From Clostridia bacterium (GTDB lineage: Bacteria > Bacillota > Clostridia > Lachnospirales > Cellulosilyticaceae): DNA of 5,081 bases. Below the pieces are notes generated by a model, which saw only the letters and a list, made by a program, of their open reading frames with translations, was not told the DNA's origin and did no database searches. Below are positions 1 through 5,081 of the stretch, one piece after another. The number at the start of each line of letters is the position of its first letter. Positions within the stretch are counted from its first letter, which is position 1. The stretch is taken from the NCBI GenBank assembly GCA_029256345.1, contig JAQSYC010000137.1, positions 1-5,081 on the forward strand. Reading direction: 5' to 3'. The translations under genes and the position numbers were made by a program.

Positions 1-62
1 CCTTGTATAAATCGCAAGGTTATAGGCATTGTGACACAAATTGACGAAAGAAGGCACTCCTT

Positions 63-455
63 ATGAATGGGTTTAAAAAATTTATGTACGGCAGATACGG
101 ATTAGATCAGCTTTCTATCATGCTGCTTGCTGCCTCTATCTTCTTCTCCCTCTTGGCGCTTGTATTCCATTCCACTATTTTGCAGCTATTGACTTATATT
201 TTACTCGGTTTGGCGTACCTACGAGGTCTGTCTAAAAACATTTCTAAGCGACAACAGGAAAATAGGTCTTTTTTAAAAGTTTGGCAGCCTGTAAAAATCA
301 AATTAAACAAATCTTTTATGCGGTTAAAGCACATACGGACTCACCAATACTATAAATGCCCTCAATGTGGACAATCACTGCGTGTCCCCAGAGGCAGAGG
401 TCGCATTCGTATTACCTGCCCTCAATGTAAAAACGAATTCAGTAAAAAAAGCTAA
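63..455 (+). CDS. Small two-helix membrane protein with C-terminal zinc ribbon, function unknown
   Basis: This 130-residue protein has two parts. Residues about 17-54 are strongly hydrophobic and read as two close transmembrane helices (about 17-35 and 38-54). A basic linker (about 58-95, rich in Lys and Arg) follows. The C-terminal 35 residues form a zinc-ribbon pattern, C99-x2-C102 and C119-x2-C122, with a very basic loop (VPRGRGRIR, 108-116) between the knuckles. The ribbon probably faces the cytoplasm and could bind zinc, nucleic acid or a protein partner; this is inference from the fold. ATG at 63 is supported by AAGAAGG at 48-54, 8 nt upstream. The gene lies 32 bp before the SDR gene with no terminator between them, so the two are probably co-transcribed. 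I recognise the general class (zinc-ribbon membrane protein of Firmicutes) but no specific function. The coding call is firm and the role is unknown. Confidence 0.85.
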   Translation: MNGFKKFMYGRYGLDQLSIMLLAASIFFSLLALVFHSTILQLLTYILLGLAYLRGLSKNISKRQQENRSFLKVWQPVKIKLNKSFMRLKHIRTHQYYKCPQCGQSLRVPRGRGRIRITCPQCKNEFSKKS

Positions 456-481
456 CTCAATAACTATTATAATCTATTTAT

Positions 482-487
482 AGGGGG
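482..487 (+). promoter_or_regulatory. Ribosome binding site deciding the SDR start
   Basis: AGGGGG directly abuts the ATG at 488 but lies 6 nt before the ATG at 494. Normal Shine-Dalgarno spacing therefore favours 494, giving a protein that starts MKALLIGGTG. A perfect TATAAT (468-473) lies just upstream but has no matching -35 element. Confidence 0.6.
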
Positions 488-493
488 ATGATG

Positions 494-1513
494 ATGAAAG
501 CATTATTAATCGGTGGAACCGGAACAATTAGTACAGCTATTTCTAACTTATTATTAGAAAAAGGTTGGGAACTCTATCTTTTAAACCGAGGTTCTATAAA
601 TCATGAATTACCAGTGGGCGCTAAGGAGATCACGGCAGATATTCATGATGAAGCTTTAGTCTCCAAACTTATTGACTCTATGAGTTTTGACGTAGTTGCA
701 GATTTTATCGCTTTTTCACCTACGCAGCTTGAAAGAGATTATCGTCTATTTAAAGATAAGACCAAACAATTTATATTTATAAGTTCTGCCTCTATTTATC
801 AGAAACCTCTTTCAAACTACCTTATCACTGAAGGAACCCTCCTCGCGAATCCTTATTGGGAATATTCTCGCAACAAAATAGCTTGTGAAGAGTATCTTAT
901 GAAAATATACCGTGAACATGGCTTTCCTGTCACGATCATAAGACCTAGCCACACTTACAGTAACCGCTCTATTCCTCTTGCCGTTCAAGGGAGCCTAGGC
1001 AGTTGGCAAGTGGCCAAACGTATGCTCGAAGGCAAGCCTGTTATTATTCATGGAGACGGCAGCTCTTTATGGACCATGACCCATAGCCGCGATTTTGCAA
1101 AAGGTTTTGTTGGTCTCATGGGCAATATCCATGCTATCGGAGAAGCTGTTCAAATCACCTCTGATGAGTCATTGACTTGGAACCAAATCTATCAAATAAT
1201 TGCAGACGCCTTAGGTGTCAGACTCAATGCAGTTCATATAGCCTCAGAATTTCTAGATGCCTGCTCACCTCTAGACTATAGAGGAAGTCTCATAGGGGAT
1301 AAAGCAAATACCGTTGTTTTTGATAATACAAAACTCAAAAGACTTGTTCCAGCATTTACAGCATCTATCCGCTTTGACCAAGGTATTAAAGAGACAATCC
1401 ATTGGATTTTAGAGCATCCTGAGTATCAGATTGAAGATCCTGACTTTGATAAATGGTGTGATAAGGTCATTGCTGCAAGAGAAAAAGCTATTCAGTCTAT
1501 CTTAAATGCATAA
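494..1513 (+). CDS. Extended-SDR NAD(P)-dependent epimerase/dehydratase-like protein
   Basis: This protein of about 339 residues is an atypical/extended short-chain dehydrogenase. It begins with a Rossmann strand and the nucleotide-binding loop GGTGTIS (residues 7-13 from this start), where the usual last Gly of GxxGxxG is Ser. LNRG follows at the end of the second strand. The active-site region is FISSASIY, then YSRNK (Tyr124, Lys128), the catalytic YxxxK pair, then IIRPSHTYS as in UDP-sugar epimerases. The C-terminal half has the substrate-domain look of the COG0451 class. The substrate cannot be read from sequence; nucleotide-sugar epimerase or dehydratase is only a family-level guess. Three ATGs stand in tandem (488, 491, 494). 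The only ribosome binding site, AGGGGG at 482-487, abuts the first and lies 6 nt before the third, so I chose 494. The gene ends just before a bidirectional terminator. Confidence 0.85.
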   Translation: MKALLIGGTGTISTAISNLLLEKGWELYLLNRGSINHELPVGAKEITADIHDEALVSKLIDSMSFDVVADFIAFSPTQLERDYRLFKDKTKQFIFISSASIYQKPLSNYLITEGTLLANPYWEYSRNKIACEEYLMKIYREHGFPVTIIRPSHTYSNRSIPLAVQGSLGSWQVAKRMLEGKPVIIHGDGSSLWTMTHSRDFAKGFVGLMGNIHAIGEAVQITSDESLTWNQIYQIIADALGVRLNAVHIASEFLDACSPLDYRGSLIGDKANTVVFDNTKLKRLVPAFTASIRFDQGIKETIHWILEHPEYQIEDPDFDKWCDKVIAAREKAIQSILNA

Positions 1514-1514
1514 T

Positions 1515-1563
1515 AAAAAAGACTATGAATCTGCCAAAGTTACGGCATTTCATAGTCTTTTTT
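1515..1563. terminator. Bidirectional intrinsic terminator between convergent genes
   Basis: Two perfect 15-nt arms (1515-1529 and 1549-1563) pair, with an extra TGCC/GGCA stem (1532-1535 with 1544-1547) inside the loop. The A-run on one side and the T-run on the other give a U-tract when read in either direction. It sits 1 nt after the stop of the SDR gene (plus strand) and 9 nt after the stop of the hemerythrin gene (minus strand), so it should end both transcripts. Confidence 0.9.
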
Positions 1564-1572
1564 GGGTGTTTT

Positions 1573-1965
1573 TTATTCTGCTTTAATCAGTTTATCTTTT
1601 TGCAATATGTGATCTAAGGTCCAGTTAAAAACAAACCCTAAAATATCTTCTATGTATTTTTTGGGATCATCATCTACCTTATCAAAATCTACTTCATTAA
1701 TTTTTTGAATAAAATCGTCATGCTCCACTTTTTGACTAAAATATTTATTGTATCTGATACTAAGCATATACTCTTCCTCTGTTTTGAAATGAAGTTTTGT
1801 ATACTCTTTTAATTCTTTAATGATTTCAACAACCCCATCATACATGTCTGTACAAAAATCGTCTTTTAATAGTTCATAGGCCCTATTACCTATTTCAAAC
1901 ATATGCTGATGCTGTTCATCAATCAAAGGAACACCTATTGAATACTCATCTTTCCATACTAACAT
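1573..1965 (-). CDS. Bacteriohemerythrin (single-domain, non-heme diiron O2-binding protein)
   Basis: This 130-residue protein has the usual single-domain bacteriohemerythrin length and is a cytosolic four-helix bundle expected to bind O2 (or sense O2/NO) at a diiron centre. The ligand pattern is readable: H19 in IDEQHQHMF, H59 and E63 in HFKTEEEYM, H82 in EHDDF, and H119 with D124 in DHILQKD. The N-terminus WKDEYSIGV is typical. The family normally has another His four residues before H82 (HxxxH). Here that position is Gln78 (codon CAA, minus strand, at 1732-1734), so one of the seven usual iron ligands is replaced. ATG at 1965 follows a strong GGAGG at 1977-1981, with GGCGG overlapping nearer the start. 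The gene has its own promoter and shares a bidirectional terminator with the SDR gene. It carries no sensor or methyl-accepting domain, so it is probably a free carrier or buffer. Confidence 0.92.
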   Translation of the reverse strand: MLVWKDEYSIGVPLIDEQHQHMFEIGNRAYELLKDDFCTDMYDGVVEIIKELKEYTKLHFKTEEEYMLSIRYNKYFSQKVEHDDFIQKINEVDFDKVDDDPKKYIEDILGFVFNWTLDHILQKDKLIKAE

Positions 1966-2019
1966 AACCTTTTCCGCCTCCGATCAATTTTATAATTTAT
2001 GTACTGACCTATATGATTT

Positions 2020-2048
2020 AATATAGCATACTCCTATCCTTCTGCCAA
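2020..2048 (-). promoter_or_regulatory. SigA-type extended -10 promoter of the hemerythrin gene
   Basis: On the minus strand, TTGGCA (2043-2048) is separated by exactly 17 nt from TATATT (2020-2025), each matching consensus in 5 of 6 positions. TGC stands immediately before the -10 hexamer, making an extended -10. The start would fall near 2013, leaving a leader of about 48 nt before ATG at 1965. An imperfectly placed dyad CTATAT/ATATAG (2009-2014, 2021-2026) overlaps the -10 and could be a small operator or chance. Confidence 0.7.
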
Positions 2049-2077
2049 TCTTTTCGTTTAAATCTTTATTTCTGACA

Positions 2078-2124
2078 AAAATAATAAAAACTCTGCCACT
2101 AAAAAACAGAGTTTTTATTATTTT
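2078..2124 (-). terminator. AT-rich intrinsic terminator of the desulfurase/TtcA operon
   Basis: Perfect 18-nt arms (2078-2095 and 2107-2124) flank an 11-nt loop. The stem has a short G/C core (CTCTG/CAGAG) and long A and T tails, giving a U-tract on the minus-strand transcript. The hairpin begins within the TAA stop (2123-2125) of the TtcA-like gene, so translation ends inside its base. It separates this operon from the hemerythrin promoter a few tens of bases further on. Confidence 0.88.
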
Positions 2125-2950
2125 ATTGATTGTACTCATCCAAAAAGCTATGAACTTTGTTATCTTTGCGGTATGCAATGACCGTATTTAAGTTAACATT
2201 GTGTACACTTCTAAAGATATTCATCTCAATATGGGGATTGGTTTGTCTGAATTTTTTAATGAGTACTTTCATTTCTTGTCGTTTAGACCCGCCTCCATTA
2301 TCTCCCAACACACAGTTTTCAGTAAACCGACAGGCACATTGAATAAATTGTAAGTCATGGGTCCTTTTCCATGCAAGAATATGTTCTTCTTTAACCAAAT
2401 ACATCGGTCTTATCAGTTCCATGCCCTCATAATTTGTACTGTGAAGTTTCGGCATCATGGTTTTGATTTCCCCTGCATAAAGCATACTCATTAAAACAGT
2501 TTCAATCACATCATCAAAATGATGCCCTAAAGCTATTTTATTACATCCAAGATCCTGAGCATATTTATAGAGATAACCTCTCCTCATCCTAGCACATAAA
2601 TAGCAAGGTGACTCATCTACCGACGCTACAATATCAAATATTTGTGTATCAAATATTTTTATAGGGATATTCAAATGCTGCGCGTTATCCATAATAACCT
2701 GTCTGTTGTACGGGTTATATCCTGGATCCATCACAATAAACTCCAATTCAAATTTTACTTTACCATGTTTTTGTAACTCCTGCATACATTTTGCTAGAAG
2801 CATGGAATCTTTACCGCCAGAGATACAGACAGCAATCTTATCCCCTTCTTGAATCAGTTGATAGTCATTGATACCGGTGATAAATTTAGACCATATTTGT
2901 TTACGGTATTTCTTGATAATACTTCTTTCTATTTCTTGATACTTTTCCAT
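2123..2950 (-). CDS. TtcA-like PP-loop ATPase, probable tRNA 2-thiocytidine (or related) thiolase
   Basis: This 275-residue protein belongs to the PP-loop N-type ATP pyrophosphatases. ISGGKDS (residues 43-49) is the ATP-adenylating loop. C116-x2-C119 in SPCYLCARMRRG is followed by LGHHFDDVIET (141-151), which together are the TtcA hallmark. A third cysteine, C205 in QCACRF, matches the position of the third Fe-S ligand in E. coli TtcA. Known TtcA adenylates C32 of certain tRNAs and inserts sulfur using a [4Fe-4S] cluster, with sulfur supplied by a cysteine desulfurase. TilS is unlikely because the CxxC and third Cys are present, and the terminal zinc fingers of TtuA are absent. Unlike the E. 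coli protein, it has an added segment of about 10 residues with C207 and C213. ATG at 2950 is preceded by AAGGA overlapping the stop of the desulfurase gene, so the two are likely translationally linked. The family call is firm; the exact tRNA position modified is inferred. Confidence 0.88.
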   Translation of the reverse strand: MEKYQEIERSIIKKYRKQIWSKFITGINDYQLIQEGDKIAVCISGGKDSMLLAKCMQELQKHGKVKFELEFIVMDPGYNPYNRQVIMDNAQHLNIPIKIFDTQIFDIVASVDESPCYLCARMRRGYLYKYAQDLGCNKIALGHHFDDVIETVLMSMLYAGEIKTMMPKLHSTNYEGMELIRPMYLVKEEHILAWKRTHDLQFIQCACRFTENCVLGDNGGGSKRQEMKVLIKKFRQTNPHIEMNIFRSVHNVNLNTVIAYRKDNKVHSFLDEYNQ

Positions 2951-2960
2951 ATTTTTATCC

Positions 2961-4082
2961 TTATTTAACTAATTTTTTATAACACTTTTCAAAACATCGC
3001 AAGAAATCGTCCAGTTCTTTTTCTGTTGTCAGATGACTTAGACTTATTCTCAGGGTTGATAAAGCTCTCTTTTTATCCTTTGTAAGCGCATAAACGGCTT
3101 TAGAAACGGTATTCACTGGACAGCAGGCCGATTTAGTGGAGATATACACCTCATATTTTTCTAATTCTTCCTGAAAAACCATAGATTTTATGCCTACCAC
3201 GCTGACATTTAAGATGTATGGGACAGATTCTTCTGTACTGTTAATTGTAACCTTTGGATAACATTTGAAGGTTTCTCGAAGTTTTTTATTAAACATTCTT
3301 ACCTTTTCATCATTTGTTTTTTGAGAAGATACAGCTAACGCAAGGGCTTTCTCCGTTGCTGCTGCCAGTGCAAGCATCGGCGTACCGCTTCTAAAAATGG
3401 TTGTGCTTTTTCCGCCATGAATCAGTGGCTCTAACAGCAGACTTTCTTTTTTAATGAGGACACCAGAACCATTTAGTCCATAGAACTTATGAGGAGAAAA
3501 CACCATTAAATCTATATACTCTAAAGAAAGGGGTATTTTGCCTATGGCCTGAGTGGCATCCACATGAAAAAAACAGTGGGGATAATGAGATAACATCTCT
3601 CCGATTTGATCAATTGGCTGCTTGATCCCCAGTTCACTATCTACATAACCAATTGAAACCAGTATTGTGTCTTCCCGTAACAACTCTTTGAGATGCACTA
3701 AATCTACAAGTCCATTGTCTAGGATATCGACAAAATCTACTTCATAACCTCTATGTTGCAAGGCTGTTAATGCCCCCGTTACTGAGGAGTGCTCCAAATA
3801 AGTTGTAATCATATGTTTGCCATGTCTTTTATAGGTTTCAGCAATACCTTTAACGGCTAAATTATTGGCCTCACTAGCCCCTGACGTATAAATGATTTCA
3901 TTTTCTTTAACACCCAGTCTCTTCGCTATCTCTGCAGTTGACAGATCTAAGCGTGCTTTAGCTTCTCTCCCTAATTGATGAGATGAATTAGGGTTGGCAA
4001 TGTATGTTGTTGAAACCTCCTGAAAAACTTCTAAAACTTCCTGACTGACAGGTGTATTGGCTGCATAATCTAAATAAATCAT
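2961..4082 (-). CDS. Cysteine desulfurase, NifS/IscS-like (PLP-dependent, class V aminotransferase fold)
   Basis: This 373-residue enzyme should convert L-cysteine to L-alanine and hold the sulfur as a persulfide for transfer. The start YLDYAANTP is typical. H98 (EHSS) and D175/Q178 (HVDATQA) match the cofactor-contacting residues of IscS. K199 in SPHK is the Schiff-base lysine, FRSGTP (230-235) contacts the phosphate, and C320 in STKSACC is the catalytic cysteine. A second cysteine, C321, follows directly. The usual VNNE or VNSE stretch is VDSE here (147-150). Length is slightly under that of E. coli IscS. ATG at 4082 follows GAGGG (4089-4093) with 6-nt spacing. It is the first gene of a two-gene operon, 10 bp before the TtcA-like gene, so its likely job is to supply sulfur to that protein; wider Fe-S or thionucleoside supply is also possible. 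No IscU, IscR or SufU lies in the window. Confidence 0.92.
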   Translation of the reverse strand: MIYLDYAANTPVSQEVLEVFQEVSTTYIANPNSSHQLGREAKARLDLSTAEIAKRLGVKENEIIYTSGASEANNLAVKGIAETYKRHGKHMITTYLEHSSVTGALTALQHRGYEVDFVDILDNGLVDLVHLKELLREDTILVSIGYVDSELGIKQPIDQIGEMLSHYPHCFFHVDATQAIGKIPLSLEYIDLMVFSPHKFYGLNGSGVLIKKESLLLEPLIHGGKSTTIFRSGTPMLALAAATEKALALAVSSQKTNDEKVRMFNKKLRETFKCYPKVTINSTEESVPYILNVSVVGIKSMVFQEELEKYEVYISTKSACCPVNTVSKAVYALTKDKKRALSTLRISLSHLTTEKELDDFLRCFEKCYKKLVK

Positions 4083-4113
4083 TTGATTCCCTCACTTACT
4101 CATGCTGTATTAA

Positions 4114-4152
4114 ATGCTACTTTTTGCTTATTAACTAGTTGAATAGTAGCAT
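4114..4152. repeat. Inverted repeat over the sulfur-operon promoter, possible operator
   Basis: ATGCTACT (4114-4121) and AGTAGCAT (4145-4152) are perfect 8-nt inverted arms, 23 nt apart, and an 8-nt palindrome AACTAGTT (4133-4140) lies between them. The right arm contains the -10 hexamer and the palindrome covers the predicted start. Because one arm lies upstream of the start, the pair cannot form an RNA hairpin in this transcript, which favours DNA binding if it is functional. The regulator is unknown. Confidence 0.4.
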
Positions 4153-4171
4153 CCTAAGGGCTGCTTGTCAA
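4143..4171 (-). promoter_or_regulatory. SigA-type extended -10 promoter of the desulfurase/TtcA operon
   Basis: On the minus strand a perfect TTGACA (4166-4171) lies 17 nt before TACTAT (4143-4148, 4 of 6), with TGC just ahead of the -10. The predicted start is near 4136, giving a leader of about 54 nt to ATG at 4082. No other candidate of this quality lies before the gene. Confidence 0.75.
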
Positions 4172-4212
4172 GCGACTGACTTTACTCTAAATAGGCTGTT
4201 AACCTTACATTA

Positions 4213-4241
4213 TTGCCAAATGAATGATTCTTGTTTATACT
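4213..4241 (+). promoter_or_regulatory. SigA-type promoter of the right-edge membrane protein gene
   Basis: TTGCCA (4213-4218) is followed after exactly 17 nt by TATACT (4236-4241), each 5 of 6 to consensus. The predicted start near 4248 leaves a leader of about 30 nt containing AAAGGGTGA (4267-4275) before ATG at 4278. It fires away from the sulfur-operon promoter, with the two -35 elements about 40 bp apart. Confidence 0.7.
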
Positions 4242-4277
4242 ATATCTATTAATCTTTTTAGCTGATAAAGGGTGAAG

Positions 4278-5081
4278 ATGTTGAATATCACAGAGAATCT
4301 TAAAAATAACCAGATTTTATATCATCAGAATATCCTAGAACTCCGCACACTCATCAGGCAAAGATACCCTTATAGTAGCTCAGACTATAGGGCTAAGCTC
4401 TTTGCCTCTGCCGTTCACAAACTTCTGGATAGATATCTTACCGGTTTTGATCAAACTATTCAAATACAAATTAAAAACAGCCTCCTAAAAGAAGCTGTTA
4501 AAAAAGGGCACTTTAATCTAACCGCCTATCAACTATTTGAAGTCTCTACGTCCCTATATCATTCTGAAGAAATCTTGGCTGAAAATCTTACCGCCTGGCT
4601 AAATCATCCCGAAGATGTGATTTTTTCCGCCGAAGAGATCGCTGACTATATCACCCATTTTAGATATAAAGATGATGGCTCTGCACGATTACTTAGCACT
4701 ACTTCTATCCCTGTTCAAAATCCAGTACTTCTTCCCTCTATTTCCCTTGGGAAGTTATCTCTTATTGAGTTTTTAAGAACTGCTTCATTCAAATACGCCG
4801 CTGCTTTCTTTACAGTTGTCATCCTTGTAAGCTGGGTATTTTTTCAAGGTTCGCTATCCCAAAACTATTTAGTTCAGCCCCTTTTAACCGATGAGGTTAT
4901 GACTCCAGTCATCACTAAACAAGTTCCTTCTTTAGTGCAGTCCCCTGATACAAATAAATTGCCTGAACTAGAAAATCATTTAAGTCCTTCACTACAGTAT
5001 AAAGAAATTAACCAAGATGCTTTGGCCGCTTGGCTTAATGAAAGAAATTCTATGCTCTCCGACAAGTCTTATCTAACCCCC
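4278..5081 (+). CDS. Single-pass membrane protein, N-terminal part only, unrecognised
   Basis: An open frame of 268 codons runs from ATG at 4278 through the right edge with no stop. The N-terminal 172 residues are mixed, mostly helical-looking and lack a signal peptide. Residues about 173-189 (YAAAFFTVVILVSWVFF) form one clear transmembrane helix. Arg167 and Lys172 just before it suggest the N-terminus is inside and the rest outside. After the helix comes a stretch rich in Pro, Ser and Gln (about 191-240), like a linker, then the start of what may be a folded domain (about 241-268). I do not recognise the N-terminal domain. A type II layout with a linker fits a wall-acting enzyme or a transmembrane signalling protein, but the missing C-terminus would decide, so I name no function. 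The start is supported by AAAGGGTGA close upstream and a good promoter. Confidence 0.8.
   Translation, partial: MLNITENLKNNQILYHQNILELRTLIRQRYPYSSSDYRAKLFASAVHKLLDRYLTGFDQTIQIQIKNSLLKEAVKKGHFNLTAYQLFEVSTSLYHSEEILAENLTAWLNHPEDVIFSAEEIADYITHFRYKDDGSARLLSTTSIPVQNPVLLPSISLGKLSLIEFLRTASFKYAAAFFTVVILVSWVFFQGSLSQNYLVQPLLTDEVMTPVITKQVPSLVQSPDTNKLPELENHLSPSLQYKEINQDALAAWLNERNSMLSDKSYLTP

Noticed and set aside
1..19. CCTTG/CAAGG hairpin at the left edge, with TATAAA (6-11) as a possible -10
   Set aside because: The hairpin stem is only 5 bp with no T-run, and any -35 lies outside the window, so neither a terminator nor a promoter can be supported.
29..39. Palindrome TTGTGACACAA before the first gene
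   Set aside because: It loosely recalls Rex or CRP half-sites, but the spacing fits neither, and 5-nt arms arise easily by chance.
468..473. Perfect TATAAT just before the SDR gene
   Set aside because: No -35 element at 15-19 nt and no extended -10 TG; in such AT-rich DNA this is expected by chance, and the 32-bp gap favours co-transcription.
2009..2026. CTATAT/ATATAG dyad over the hemerythrin -10
   Set aside because: Arms are short and purely AT-rich apart from the end bases, so chance is the simpler explanation; mentioned only under the promoter.
1990..2178. 62-codon minus-strand open frame
   Set aside because: It spans the hemerythrin promoter, the operon terminator and the end of the TtcA-like gene in another frame, and its product looks like no protein family.
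2157..2342. 61-codon plus-strand open frame
   Set aside because: It is antisense to the well-supported TtcA-like gene and has no convincing ribosome binding site or promoter.

Overview
This AT-rich window reads as chromosomal DNA from a low-GC Firmicute, most likely a member of the Clostridia. The reasons are the strong AGGAGG-like ribosome binding sites, near-consensus SigA promoters, U-tract intrinsic terminators, and a gene set of bacteriohemerythrin, a zinc-ribbon membrane protein and a NifS-like cysteine desulfurase beside a TtcA-like tRNA thiolase. The species cannot be named from the sequence alone. There is no sign of a mobile element, CRISPR array, rRNA or tRNA.

Layout. (1) 63-1513, plus strand: a small two-helix membrane protein with a C-terminal zinc ribbon, then 32 bp later an extended-SDR NAD(P)-dependent epimerase/dehydratase-like protein. 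The pair is probably co-transcribed from a promoter at or beyond the left edge, and it ends at a bidirectional hairpin terminator (1515-1563). (2) 1573-1965, minus strand: a single-domain bacteriohemerythrin with its own extended -10 promoter (2020-2048). It shares the 1515-1563 terminator. One of its seven expected iron ligands is Gln instead of His. (3) 2123-4082, minus strand: a two-gene operon with a cysteine desulfurase first and a TtcA-like PP-loop protein second, 10 bp apart. It has a consensus-like promoter (4143-4171) and a strong AT-rich terminator that starts at the stop codon of the second gene. (4) 4278 to the right edge, plus strand: the 5' part of an unrecognised single-pass membrane protein. 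It is divergent from the sulfur operon and has its own promoter (4213-4241).

How the genes work together. The clearest functional unit is the sulfur operon. The desulfurase should take sulfur from L-cysteine as a persulfide, and the PP-loop protein should activate a tRNA base with ATP and insert the sulfur, probably using an Fe-S cluster held by conserved cysteines. The hemerythrin next door is a separate transcription unit, and any link to protecting oxygen-sensitive Fe-S chemistry is speculation. The most notable points are the dedicated desulfurase-thiolase pair, the extra cysteines in the thiolase, the His-to-Gln change in the hemerythrin iron site, and a dyad over the promoter of the sulfur operon. 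I see no clear evidence of a wholly new system.
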